Part shown: piece by piece, positions 24,401-33,015 of the stretch
Layout of the letters: each line of letters opens with the position of its first letter
How positions within the stretch are numbered: the first letter of the stretch is position 1
NCBI GenBank assembly: GCA_963576475.1
Contig: OY754981.1
Location: forward strand, 26,450,132 to 26,514,131
Origin: Molanna angustata
Lineage: Eukaryota > Arthropoda > Insecta > Trichoptera > Molannidae
DNA: 64,000 bases
Reading direction: 5' to 3'
The notes under the pieces: generated by a model
The model's database searches: none
Told to the model about the DNA's origin: nothing
What the model saw: only the letters and a program-made list of their open reading frames with translations
Position numbers and translations under genes: made by a program

Positions 24401-26123
24401 ATCTGTTAAAAAATATTTTATTTTTGCGTTCCACCCAATATCGAGTGATATAGCCACTGAACCAGGACTATTGGGAATCTCAATACAAAATTAAACAAAA
24501 CAGAAAAATGTTAAGATGTGCTTAAATAATAATTAATTAATCAAATAAGGTGAGATGATAAAACAGGTAAACAATGGACCAAAAATCAATTTGTAAAAAT
24601 ACAGCAAACCCCGCATTTGTTATTATACAAAATAACATACGAATTTTTAAGACTTGGAGAAAGTTTTGCAAATGAATTTCTTGTTCATTTTAAAAAATTT
24701 AGTGATACATTTTATGGAAATCTTTTTTTAGGAATTTGGAGTTTAAAGGCTAGCGTCCATATAGGCGCACCAATCGGATTGCCGACACAACAGTTATTTG
24801 GATTTGTTGACAATTTTCGATTGTAAATACAAATACACAATTGATTCTATGGCTTGGTAATCACATGCTCGGCTCTTACATTATTTTATTCCATTAAAAT
24901 ATTTAATGAAAATTAATTAGAATGAATTTATAAAATATATAGCCCATAGCTTTTTATAGGACAAACCAACACATATTAATACCAAATTACATTTAAAATC
25001 TTTCAGCCGTTTTCACGTGATTGCTGAGTAAAAAAACATCTAAGCATACGAAGATTCGAGTTTATATTATTAGTGGTTTATTTAAAGATAGATCAAAGAA
25101 TTTAAATGACAATTTTCCTTAGAAAACGCGATATGATATCACTAAAAAATGCACATACAAAAATGACAGATCCGAGCGATTATTGCTTCTCCTAGCAACA
25201 GCGTCGGCATTCCGACGATACAATGCGTGCGCTCCGTTCACTGCCGATCAGTGGACACACTTGTATGAATTCCTATACAAAGAATTCTAAAATCCTTCTG
25301 ATGCGTTCCATCCGCTGTGCCTGTATCGACGCTAGCCTTAAAGGTAATGAAGTGGGTACATTTACATGTTATAATTACTTTAGAGATAAATTCTTCTCTA
25401 TGTAGTAAAGAGCATTCAAAGAGAACATGATCGATACTGTCTTCCTGATCAAAAAAACATTCCACTAACCTAAGAAGTGTTCGACGTTTTCTTTCAGGTA
25501 ATGCTTTGATTAAATTTTGCATCTCGTCATCTTCGGCCGGAGTTGTAGATTTTACTTCTATAACCTATAATTATAATGAAAATTAAACATAAATATAGCA
25601 CGACAAAAGAATACAAGAAACCTCTTTGTTGGAAACCATATTATGAATATCATGCAGTCACACAATAGAAGAAGCAAAGATTCAGCAAGCATAATCTTAT
25701 TCATTTAGTTTATTGACAAATTTTATTGACCAATTGATTTGATGTAATATATTTTAATAACCTCAGCTTTGTTTGATACAATATAATATGATTAAATTTA
25801 TAGTTTGATACCTCTTCACATTTTAGACATTTTGCGCAGACATCTTCTTTCCTAGAGCAAGGTAAGCACATGACATGATAGGCATGCTTAACACTTTTCT
25901 GTTCACAACGAACACACTTCTTAGGTGCTGTTAGAGGTTTATATTTTTTGTATTTTATCTTCCAATCAATTATATCTTTACAACGTAGACATATACCAGA
26001 AGGTTGAATCGAATTGATGAATTTTGTCTTCACTGATTTATCATGAAGATCGTTTTTAAATGCAGTCCTGTTTTGATGTTTCTGCGGTCTGGTTCGCTTT
26101 AAATTGCCTTTACTAGAACTCAT
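15224..26123 (-). CDS. C9orf85 homolog (DUF2039 family), three exons
   Basis: Coding exons on the - strand are 26123-25812, 25564-25470 and 15479-15224. Splicing keeps frame (phase 0, then phase 2), giving about 220 residues. The N-terminus starts MSSSKGNLKRTRPQKHQN and closely matches vertebrate C9orf85, including paired cysteines typical of a small zinc-binding domain (ICLRC, KKCVRC, MCLPC, VCAKCLKC). The middle is charged (AEDDEMQNLIKALPERKRR) and the C-terminus is lysine-rich, then strongly acidic. The family has no established biochemical role. I chose the internal ATG at 26123 because homologs begin MSS-KGN. An AATAAA overlaps the stop (15225-15220 on the - strand). The second intron, about 10 kb, is filled by a BEL/Pao element and its satellite-like host repeat. 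Confidence 0.9.
15818..16892 (+). repeat. 535-bp unit, two direct copies (left arm)
   Basis: Two tandem copies begin at about 15818 and 16353, a period of 535 bp. Each holds a 62-codon frame (16033-16221 and 16568-16756) starting MPFN[K/E]IPINSIL. The copies differ at only a few bases. The junction near 16885-16892 turns into inverted units that continue on the right of the BEL/Pao insertion. No transposase or known family is recognised. Confidence 0.9.
16893..17020 (-). repeat. 535-bp unit, partial inverted copy
   Basis: This is the first about 130 bp of the unit in inverted orientation (starts CCTTGATTTCCCGG), ending in GCAAT directly at the BEL/Pao LTR. Together with 23390-24413 it forms the opposite arm of a large tail-to-tail palindrome. 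Confidence 0.9.
17021..17275 (-). repeat. BEL/Pao 3' LTR
   Basis: 255 bp; terminal TGTAGAA/TTCTACA. On the element strand it is preceded by a purine-rich tract (TTGAGTGGGCGG, 17290-17279), the likely polypurine primer site. Confidence 0.93.
17614..21624 (-). pseudogene. BEL/Pao pol region (protease, RT, RNase H, integrase)
   Basis: 1336 codons are open to the stop at 17614-17616. In order: a cysteine-rich knuckle remnant at the start; an aspartic protease with DSGS at about residue 81; reverse transcriptase with YVDD at about 486-489; an RNase H region (SDASNDGYSAV, then PRLELCGALL); an integrase zinc-binding region (CLVCKRF); an integrase core with acidic residues in ISIDLGG (about 1038), SDCGTN (about 1104) and GGLHEIK (about 1158); and a C-terminal DUF5641-like module (DFWKRWSVEYL). 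There is no ATG at its beginning. The frame enters from the MITE through a TTG codon, so this is the downstream part of an interrupted Gag-Pol ORF, not an independent gene. Confidence 0.93.
21637..21816. mobile_element. Foldback MITE IR-1, copy 2, inside the BEL/Pao element
   Basis: A 180-bp near-perfect hairpin (GCCCCCAAG…CTTGGGGGC) flanked on both sides by AAT (21634-21636 and 21817-21819). Removing one AAT plus the element would leave the retrotransposon frame uninterrupted, so AAT is a genuine 3-bp target duplication. Confidence 0.95.
21817..22830 (-). pseudogene. BEL/Pao gag region, truncated by the MITE
   Basis: Starts with ATG at 22830 (MADNIKARMLNAISRIRN) and runs about 338 codons to the MITE boundary. 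The frame then reads a few codons of MITE and stops at 21799. It has a helical N-terminal gag domain (RAPIINLPVFDSN, then WNSFHDMFVSLIH, a DUF1759-like block) and the first Cys knuckle (CYMCKGSHTIHNC). The knuckle region continues on the far side of the MITE. Gag is thus severed from Pol by insertion. Confidence 0.9.
23109..23126 (-). promoter_or_regulatory. Candidate tRNA primer-binding site of the BEL/Pao element
   Basis: On the element strand TGGCCCTTCTAACC begins 8 nt inside the 5' LTR. The leading TGG is what a primer tRNA CCA end needs. The tRNA species was not identified. Confidence 0.4.
23135..23389 (-). repeat. BEL/Pao 5' LTR
   Basis: 255 bp and, as far as read by eye, identical to the 3' LTR. 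The element's promoter would lie here. Confidence 0.93.
23390..24413 (-). repeat. 535-bp unit, inverted copies (right arm)
   Basis: Two inverted copies with the 62-codon frame at 23539-23727 and 24074-24262 on the - strand, period 535 bp, ending near 24413 at 'ttaaaaaatattttattttt'. They are nearly identical to the left-arm units (MPFNEIPINSIL in both). Confidence 0.9.
24743..25341. mobile_element. Non-autonomous element with TTAA target (piggyBac-like?)
   Basis: The ends are TTAA-AGGCTAGCGTCC and GACGCTAGCC-TTAA, an inverted repeat of about 20 bp with mismatches (GGCTAGCGTC.ATA.AGGC). TTAA duplications suggest piggyBac-type mobilisation, but the termini are not the usual CCC. No transposase is present. 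Confidence 0.5.
25342..25469 (-). pseudogene. LINE fragment abutting exon 2
   Basis: The - strand frame reads CFFDQEDSIDHVLFECSLL, a cysteine/histidine-containing motif typical of the C-terminus of non-LTR retrotransposon ORFs. It is only about 40 codons long. Confidence 0.5.
25470..25564 (-). CDS. C9orf85 homolog, exon 2
   Basis: 95 bp between acceptor AATTATAG and a weak donor GTTAGT. It encodes VIEVKSTTPAEDDEMQ and ALPERKRRTLL and ends in phase 2. Reading through the donor runs straight into a LINE fragment, so the ORF continues spuriously beyond the exon. Confidence 0.8.
25812..26123 (-). CDS. C9orf85 homolog, exon 1 (coding)
   Basis: 312 bp, 104 codons, from ATG to the donor GTATCA after …AAATGTGAAGAG. 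It carries all four cysteine pairs of the zinc-binding region. Confidence 0.92.
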
Positions 26124-26346
26124 TTTTATGACCAATGAAAATAATATAATAATTTACTTCAACAAAGATTCATTTAAAAATGAATAACAAAATACAGTCA
26201 GCAACAAATACAAAATTGTAGCTGTCAAATTAAAATGTCAAACGAAATGACAATTGACAATTGACACACGTGCAAATCGGTGAATTTTTATCTCTTACAT
26301 CTATGATTTTATACCGGCGTTTAAAAACATAGATTTTTCTTTTAAT
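26124..26346. promoter_or_regulatory. Upstream region of the C9orf85 homolog
   Basis: The about 220 bp between the start codon and the first MITE presumably contain the 5' UTR and core promoter. I see no clear TATA box. Confidence 0.3.
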
Positions 26347-26691
26347 CATAGATTTTTATTATAATATACCTAGATGTAGTACTTTGTGCAAAAAGTGAGT
26401 CATGGAATATCGCGAGTTTTTTTTAGTTTTTTATCGTTTTGGTTTGCAACATATGTCAGTTTTCCTTACATTTCAACACATCCTAGATAAATGTTCTCTA
26501 AATTATTAATAATTAAAATGTTGTTTAGAAAAATAAATCCGAAAACAATTCACATTAGTCGTTATTTTCTATAGAAAAACGATGTGGTCTGGAACCAAAA
26601 CGTCAAAAAACCCCCCTTGAAAAATGACTCACATTCGATTCATACAAAATTTGCTAACTACGACATCTAGCGTATTATATGAAAACCTATG
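26347..26691 (+). mobile_element. MITE family IR-5, copy A
   Basis: About 345 bp. The 5' end is CATAGATTTTTATTATAATA and the 3' end ATATGAAAACCTATG (inverted, about 25 bp). Internal hallmarks are GTGAGTCATGGAATATCGCG, TTGGTTTGCAACATATGTCAG and CTAACTACGACATCTAG. Confidence 0.8.
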
Positions 26692-27017
26692 ATTATAATA
26701 TATTAGAAGTAGTACTCCGTGCAAAAAGTGAGTCATGGAATATCGCGCGTTTGACGTTTTGGTTGGCAACATATTTCAGTTTTCCTTAAATTTCAACACA
26801 TCCTAGATAACTGTTCTCTAAACCTTGACAGTTAAAATGTTTTTTTCTACAAATAAATCCGAAAACAATTCACATTAGTCGTTATTCTCTACAGAAAAAC
26901 GATGCGGTCTCAGTGGTCTGGAACCAAAACGTCAAAAATCCCCCGGAAAAATGACTCACTTCGATTCATACAAAATTCGCTAACTACGACATCTAGTGTA
27001 CTATATGAAAACCTATG
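26688..27017 (+). mobile_element. MITE family IR-5, copy B
   Basis: A direct neighbour of copy A in the same orientation, apparently sharing the terminal CTATG. Same internal blocks with moderate divergence. Confidence 0.8.
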
Positions 27018-27586
27018 TTTAAAAATAAGAAATTATTATTTTGACTAGTTTCTTTCTTCTTCTTTGTTAATTAGTCATGCACCCGATATGCGAGTGATTT
27101 AAAATTTTAGTTGAACAATAAAATCTCTTTTCTATGAGTTGAACTACACGGAAAGGAATATTTTGTTGCGGGACACTTGGGTAAGACGTGCGACAGACAC
27201 TTGCGACAAGTGTGGAGCACTCGATTCGTGTTCGACCAGCGCGGTCCTGTCAAAATTTTTGAGTGTCAAAAAATTATTTGCTATCGCTGTTAGAAACTAT
27301 ACTATTTTTTTCTATAAATAAAATATTTATAAAAATAAATAAAAACACACAGTTTTAATCCACAAAAGGAGTATGACTTTAATGAGCCTGAGCGCTTTCG
27401 CCGAACACAGCCGGCATCCTCAGAGGCAGAAATCAAACTGAATAATATACAACTTTACAAGTAAAATATTGTGTGGATTGTGGATGGAGTGAATGGTAGG
27501 GGTACGGGGACCGAGGTGTTGTAGACAAAACTATTAATTAAGTTTAGTTTGTCGATCGACAATTCTTGATAGAACTCCATTGTACG
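27018..27586. other. Non-coding DNA before the Penelope-like element
   Basis: A short stretch near 27165-27235 resembles the 15-17-bp motif (GCGGGACACTTGGG) of the arrays at 36.4 and 37.8 kb. Otherwise nothing is recognised. Confidence 0.4.
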
Positions 27587-27991
27587 TTAATATGTTATAA
27601 AAAATATAAAAATACTTGGTTATAGTTCTATTATTTTTATTAGATTATTGACGCGTTTCGTGCAAAGCACATCGTCAGAATAATGCTCTACAAGACTGAG
27701 ACTAGTGGTTATATACAAAATTACATGACAGGTGTATAAAAATGTTGGTTTTTGAACGGTTGAAAAGAAGTTATATAATGCAAATGAATCTATACAAATC
27801 TACGTTTTAATACAGTGAAAGTAGTTGGGTCACTGGTTGTAGTCCCCTGTGTCCATTAGGTCTGTAACAAAAGAAAACGACAGCAGTAAAATTCGAAAGG
27901 TAAATAATATTGTATTTATTGGTTTATTGTTATCTTTTAAGTGGTTAAAACCAATGTATTTCATAGTTATTTGGTAGTTATAATTATGAAC
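27587..27991 (-). repeat. Left inverted arm (Penelope pseudo-LTR)
   Basis: 405 bp, in the sense orientation relative to the GIY-YIG frame (downstream of its stop). Contains the hammerhead motif at 27644-27684. Confidence 0.88.
27644..27684 (-). ncRNA. Hammerhead ribozyme (minimal, Penelope type)
   Basis: On the - strand: stem I strand ATTATT, core CTGACGA, stem II GTGC-TTT-GCAC, core GAAA, a very short stem III (CGCG) and the cleavage triplet GTC, then AATAAT closing stem I. The GAAACGCGTC end is the form seen in known Penelope hammerheads. One extra U sits between the core and stem II. The short stem III suggests activity as a dimer, as reported for this class. Confidence 0.8.
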
Positions 27992-28043
27992 TGCTTAATT
28001 TTAATCTTAATGCATTTAACAACAAAGGAAGGTATATGTCTGT

Positions 28044-28529
28044 CTAACCCATTGGTTTCAATAATGGTGAATATATATGATCAATTTGTTTATTGATGAG
28101 TAATTTTTGTGGATCCTTTTTTACTCTGTTTATTTCTAATATTTCTAGTCGGTCAAGTTTTCTCCCTTTTATTCCCCGATGTATTATATTTATATTATGG
28201 TCACTATTAAATTGGTGGTTGTTTTCGTTTATATGTTCTGCAAAATTTGAGGTGTCTTTCTTTAATCTAATGCATGCCATGTGTTCTTTAATTCTTGTTT
28301 TAAAGGCACGGCCTGTTTGTCCAATATATGTTCCCGTACATGAGTTACAATTTAGTTCATAAATTCCGCTGTTATCCAACTGTTCAACCTTGTCTTTATT
28401 ATTTATTAACAATTTACCTAATGTATTTGGATTAGAAAATGACTCTACTAATATTTGTTGTGACATATTGTTAAAAAATATTGCACCAGGTCTAACAAAC
28501 TTAAATGAAAAATCTAATAAATGGGTCAA
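28044..28529 (-). pseudogene. Penelope-like element GIY-YIG endonuclease domain
   Basis: The frame is open for about 160 codons and contains SGIYELNCNSCTGTYIGQTG followed by RIKEH and an HINENNH segment. This is the GIY-YIG nuclease fold with the CxxC-type insertion typical of Penelope-like retroelements. There is no ATG at the start; the frame begins at the arm boundary, so the N-terminal RT is lost. The C-terminus (IYSPLLKPMG, stop at 28044-28046) looks natural. Confidence 0.88.
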
Positions 28530-28548
28530 ACTATCCTACGTCGGAGAT

Positions 28549-28956
28549 GTTCATAATTATAACTACCAAATAGCTATGAAATACATTGGTTTTAACCACA
28601 CTTAAAAGATAACAATAAACCAATAAATACAATATTATTTACCTTTCGAATTTTACTGCTGTCGTTTTCTTTTGTTACAGACCTAATGGACACAGGGGAC
28701 TACAACCAGTGACCCAACTACTTTCACTGTATTAAAACGTAGATTTGTATAGATTCATTTGCATTATATAACTTCTTTTCAACCGTTCAAAAACCAACAT
28801 TTTTATACACCTGTCATGTAATTTTGTATATAACCACTAGTCTCAGTCTTGTAGAGCATTATTCTGACGATGTGCTTTGCACGAAACGCGTCAATAATCT
28901 AATAAAAACAATAGAACTATAACCAAGTATTTTTATATTTTTTTATAACATATTAA
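28549..28956 (+). repeat. Right inverted arm (Penelope pseudo-LTR)
   Basis: 408 bp, the reverse complement of the left arm with only a few differences. Contains the hammerhead motif at 28858-28898. Confidence 0.88.
28858..28898 (+). ncRNA. Hammerhead ribozyme, inverted partner copy
   Basis: Identical 41-nt motif on the + strand: stem I 28858-28863 with 28893-28898; CTGACGA 28864-28870; stem II 28872-28875 with 28879-28882; GAAA 28883-28886; predicted cleavage after C28892. Confidence 0.8.
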
Positions 28957-29291
28957 AAACCATTAATATTATTATTACATAGCCGCCTAATTACAGGATG
29001 GTCGGCTAATACAAAGTTCTGGGAAATACCTTACTGACTAATACAATATAATACATATATAGGTAGCTTGTTACAGTTATGTTTACAAATACAATAAATA
29101 AATAAATGATATTATTATGTCGATAAAATTTAATATACAAATACAGGAAGCGGCAGAAATAGCTCCCCAATTTGAAGGGCTATTAAAAAAATACGTAATA
29201 GATTTTAGTCAAACTTTTATTATACCATAATAAGAATTATCATTGCCATTTATTGTAAATAAACTATCTAAATGATTAAAGTTTCAGTTAG

Positions 29292-29464
29292 TTAAAAAAT
29301 TCTAACCCATGTTAGAATGGTTTTCCTGTCAGGGATTGCACCGTGTCGACTTATCCCGAAGTATGTACGAAATAATCGCTGCGTACAAATTACAGAATCA
29401 CCATTTTTAAAATAAGTTTCGATGGCGAACGCACGATGTTCACCGCTCCACGTCATGTTAGCAA
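29292..29464 (-). pseudogene. Transposase N-terminal (helix-turn-helix) fragment
   Basis: About 55 codons (MTWSGEHRAFAIETYFKNGD, then TQRLFRTYFGI and DRKTILTWVRIF) match the DNA-binding N-terminus of a widespread insect mariner-like transposase family. The frame ends at the right edge of the left inverted repeat. Confidence 0.8.
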
Positions 29465-29478
29465 GACAATTGCAACAC

Positions 29479-29669
29479 CTGGGGGGGGGCAAGTCTGGTC
29501 CGACCGGCGAAATCAAAACCCTAGTGATTACCTATATCATGGATATAATTATCATATGAAGTTCTACAATATCTTTAGATGTCATAGAACTCCATACGAT
29601 AATTATATCCATGATATGGGTAATCACTAGGGTTTTGATTTCGCCGGTCGAACCAGACTTGCCCCCCAG
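29479..29669. mobile_element. Foldback MITE IR-2, copy 2
   Basis: About 191 bp, CTGGGGGGGGGC…GCCCCCCAG, inserted inside the Tc1/mariner derivative just upstream of the transposase start. The left end has a longer G run. Confidence 0.9.
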
Positions 29670-30097
29670 AACTGCACAATGGATCCAGTTCGGACTCGCC
29701 TACTACCACTAGTGCTGAGCTATGACGGTGGCAAATTCGGGAATTATTTCTACCTCTCCTCTACAGGTAACTGAAACTTTAATCATTTAAATTTTAGATA
29801 GTTTATTTACAATAAATGGCAATGATAATTCTTATTATGGTATAATAAAAGTTTGACTAAAATCTATTACGTATTTTTTTAATAGCCCTTCAAATTGGGG
29901 AGTTATTTCTGCCGCTCCCTGTATTTATTGCGTCATCCCACCTTTCGGTGACATCGAAGAATTCTGCTAGGTATCAACAATTATCTAAGTAAAGGGTGGT
30001 TAAATTTCAAGGGCCGATGTTGATTTTGAATAAAACACAAATTATTTAGGAAATTATTGACATTTCTTTTTATTATGATAATACTGGTATGGCTCAA

Positions 30098-31087
30098 TTA
30101 TGTATGGAACAAAATATCTGCCAAATGGCCGCCGCGGCCGCGGCGGCACACCTCAATCCGATGGTCTAAATTTTCGATGACGCTGAGGCATAATTGAGGT
30201 TCTATGTCGTTAATGTGCCGAATTATCTCATCCTTTAGCTCTTGAGTTGTTGCTGGCTTATAGACGTACACCTTTTATTTCAAATAACCCGAAAGAAAGA
30301 AGTCCAACGGTGTCAAATCACACGATCTTGGCGGCCAATTGACATCGCCGCGACGTGAGATTATTCGGCCATCAAATTTTTCGCGCAAAAGAGCCATTGT
30401 TTCACTAGCTGTGTGGCAAGTGGCGTCCTGTTGAAACCACATATCGTCCACATCCATATCTTCCAATTCGGGCCATAAAAAGTTCGTTACCATCTCACGA
30501 TAGCGAACACCATTCACAGAAACTGCCTGACCGGTCTCGTTTTGGAAAAAATACGGCCCGATGATGCCGCCAGCCCATAAACCGCACCAAACAGTCACTC
30601 TTTGTGGATGTATTGGTTTTTCGACAATCACTCTTGGATTATCATTCGTCCGAATGCGGCAATTCTGCTTATCGACGAATCCACTGAGGTGAAAATGTGC
30701 CTCACCACTGAAGATGATTTTCTTAGAAAATTGATCATCCACTGTTGCCATTTATTGCCACCATTCTGACCATTGACGACGCTTGAAATAGTCAAGAGGC
30801 TTTAGTTCTTGAGTCAATTGAACCTTGTAAGCGTGTAAATGCAAGTCTTTATGCATAATGTTCATCAACGACGAGCGTGAGAGGTGCAATTGTTGGGCAC
30901 GACGACGAGTTGAGGTGGACGGCTCTTCAGCCACACTATCGCGAACAGCAACAATATTTTCTGGTGTACGAGCTATACGAGCATGCACTGGTGTTTTCAC
31001 ATTTCCTACAGACCCGGTTTGCTCAAATTTTTCCGATTGTACGCAAATTTGGACGATTAAATTGACCGAAAAAATCACGAAGTGCAC
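30098..31087 (-). pseudogene. Mariner-like transposase, decayed
   Basis: The frame covers the second half of the DNA-binding region (KFEQTGSVGN), a linker helix (LSRSSLMNIMHKDLHLHAYK) and the DDE catalytic domain. Defects seen: an in-frame TAA at about 30750, another after FFLSGYLK at about 30275, a probable frameshift near 31050-31087, and the first catalytic motif reading FSGEAHF where active relatives have an Asp in place of Gly. The second Asp is in FQQDATCH (one Gly shorter than usual) and the third in SCDLTPLDFF. The C-terminus ends RRGRGGHLADILFHT at the final TAA (30098-30100). It cannot be active. Confidence 0.88.
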
Positions 31088-32069
31088 TGACGCGACCTCT
31101 CCTGTTCGCGTTATTTTTATTTAAATTCGGCGCCGAATCAGCTGACCACAAACAAACATTTGTGAAAAAAAATAAATAAAGTTGTGAATAAAAAGATTAT
31201 ATTTTGACAATACGATAACCTCCAAAATGTGACATTTACGAGTGAAAAAATTTTGACAGTCGAAATTAGACGCGTCGTGTTGACACGGACCGCGCTCACT
31301 GTGGCCAGAGCAGCTGCAAACCGCACCAGAGGGTGTCGGTTAGGCTCGCTCCACATCGGCAGCCATGGATGTGACACCTGGAGTGCAGAGATGGATCGGC
31401 GCACAACCACTCGGCGAGAGCGCCGCTTTCCTGGACCGAAGCGGGTGCTGAGTTTGGAAAGTGTTCCAAACGCTGTTGGGTCGCGCTGGACCCTGGAGCA
31501 ACGGCCTGCATCTCCTTGAGACTCGCGCCGCCGCTGTTCGCTCCCGCCAGTCACCCAACCGACATCTGCCGGTGTCTGGGACCCGAGGTTGCTGTCGCCG
31601 ATAGCCTTGCCCCTTCGCCCATCGACGACAGTCCATTCCGGCATTGGTGGTGCATCAGCACGCCCATGGCCGAGAAGAGGAAATAATGTGTGCCCCAGAA
31701 AACTATATATATATATGTGACAATTTTATTTTATGTGACAATATTTCGGCTGTGTGTTGTTTTTAAGTTATTTGTCTTACTTTATTCATTTTAACGTGTG
31801 ACGTCCAATATTGACTATGTATCCTAATTTGTGACGTCCTAATTTATTGACAATTTTTTTTATTTCAACATTTTATCTTGTGACATGACCGTGCCGTCTG
31901 ACGCTTGTGCGCTGACAGTTGACATTTGTGTATCGTCAGACCACGGCTTCAAATTTTGTTTAGTTTTTTATCAATCTCGTTCAGCGACTATGCGTGGAAT
32001 ATCAAATTCCATTTTTGACATTAAAAAAAGGTGAGATCGACCTCCAAGCCTCTTGGGAGGAGGGTATCA
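31088..32069. mobile_element. Solo LTR, copy 2
   Basis: 982 bp, TGACGCGACC…GGGTATCA (TG…CA), with perfect 4-bp GCAC duplications (31084-31087 and 32070-32073). It is the inverted relative of 5544-6513. The GC-rich core is open in several frames on both strands. Confidence 0.72.
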
Positions 32070-32599
32070 GCACGATATCCATTTTGATTTGAACGCCCAT
32101 TTTCATAATAGGCCTAAATAACTTTAACGCGTTGCTCGATTGTTTATCTTTCTATGGTTCAAATTGAGTTAGTCTGAAATTGAGAAATGTCAAATGAAAT
32201 GTAGAAAAAAACTTGACGTTTAGGTGTGGTTCACATTGAACATCGGCCCTTGAAATTTAACCACCCGTTACATAAATATATCTAGAACATTCCAGAAGCT
32301 CACCGCTAGCTCTACATACTCAGTATGAAACCTTCGAACGCTTCCATATACTGGACTCGACTTTCCTGTTACGCCGTCAGTCACAGAGAGTCGCACCGAC
32401 CCGCCGCGAACATTAGTAACGCATTTTTTAGACAATTCGCAAACCAACTATCATCCTTCATACCGCATATCTCCAAATTACATTTGCATAATATGGTAAT
32501 AAAATATATTTCAAGGAGTTGGTATCAATGGCATCACGCCGACCTACCTCGTGAAGGGCATGGTGCCGATGTAATACGTATACAGTATATAGTTTCCAG

Positions 32600-33015
32600 C
32601 AATATACTAGATAGAGTACTCCGTGTAAAAAGGGAGTCATGGTATAACGCGCGTTTGGCATTTTGCTTGGCAACATATTGCAGTTTTCCTTAAATTTCAA
32701 CACTTCCTAAATAATTATTTGGGCAGCAGTAATCTTCATAAAAATAAAATATTATGAAGATTATTAAGTCTTTGTGATAAAGGTGTGAAAAAATAAATAA
32801 ACAAAAAAAATAAAAATCGTTTTCTATAATATCTTGATGAAAAAAGTGTTTTTTTTTTTTCGACAAGTAAATCTGGAAACAATTCACATTAGTCGTTATT
32901 CACTATAGAAAAACGATGTGGTCTGCCAATCAAGTTGTCGAAAATCCCGCGGAAAAAAATCCTCACATCGATTCTTACAAAATTTGCTAACTACGACATC
33001 TAATAAAATCTATGA
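32600..33015 (+). mobile_element. MITE family IR-5, copy C
   Basis: Diverged copy with the blocks GAGTACTCCGTG.AAAAAG, AACGCGCGTTTGGC, TTGCTTGGCAACATATTGCA and CTAACTACGACATCTAAT. It lies just upstream of the heparanase gene and ends about 95 bp before its ATG. Confidence 0.7.

Larger units (their letters stand above)
27587..28956 (-). mobile_element. Truncated Penelope-like element between inverted arms
   Basis: Two about 405-bp arms (27587-27991 and 28549-28956) are near-perfect inverted copies. Between them, on the - strand, lies the GIY-YIG C-terminal domain of a Penelope-like retroelement. Both arms contain a hammerhead-ribozyme motif. Penelope-like elements are known for terminal pseudo-LTR sequences in direct or inverted arrangement that carry hammerhead ribozymes, so the arms are best read as such sequences. 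The reverse transcriptase part is missing, so this is a 5'-truncated copy. Confidence 0.88.
29144..29921 (-). mobile_element. Deletion derivative of a Tc1/mariner-type transposon
   Basis: Long inverted repeats of about 145 bp (29144-29290 and 29766-29921, starting CAGGRAGCGGCAGAAATA) are flanked by TA on both sides, the classic Tc1/mariner target duplication. Inside are a short transposase N-terminus on the - strand and an IR-2 MITE. Most of the transposase is missing. Confidence 0.82.
29992..32268 (-). mobile_element. Tc1/mariner-type element carrying a solo LTR
   Basis: Terminal inverted repeats (GGGTGGTTAAATTTCAAGGG…, 29994-30021 and 32239-32266) are flanked by TA. The element holds a degenerate transposase on the - strand, and a 982-bp solo LTR inserted near the transposase 5' end. 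Without the LTR the element would be about 1.3 kb, normal for this superfamily. Confidence 0.85.

Noticed and set aside
24617..24826. 69-codon + strand frame
   Set aside because: It crosses the left end of the TTAA-flanked element and shows no recognisable domain.
32325..32693. 122-codon + strand frame upstream of heparanase
   Set aside because: Runs into an IR-5 MITE copy and has no coding character beyond being open.
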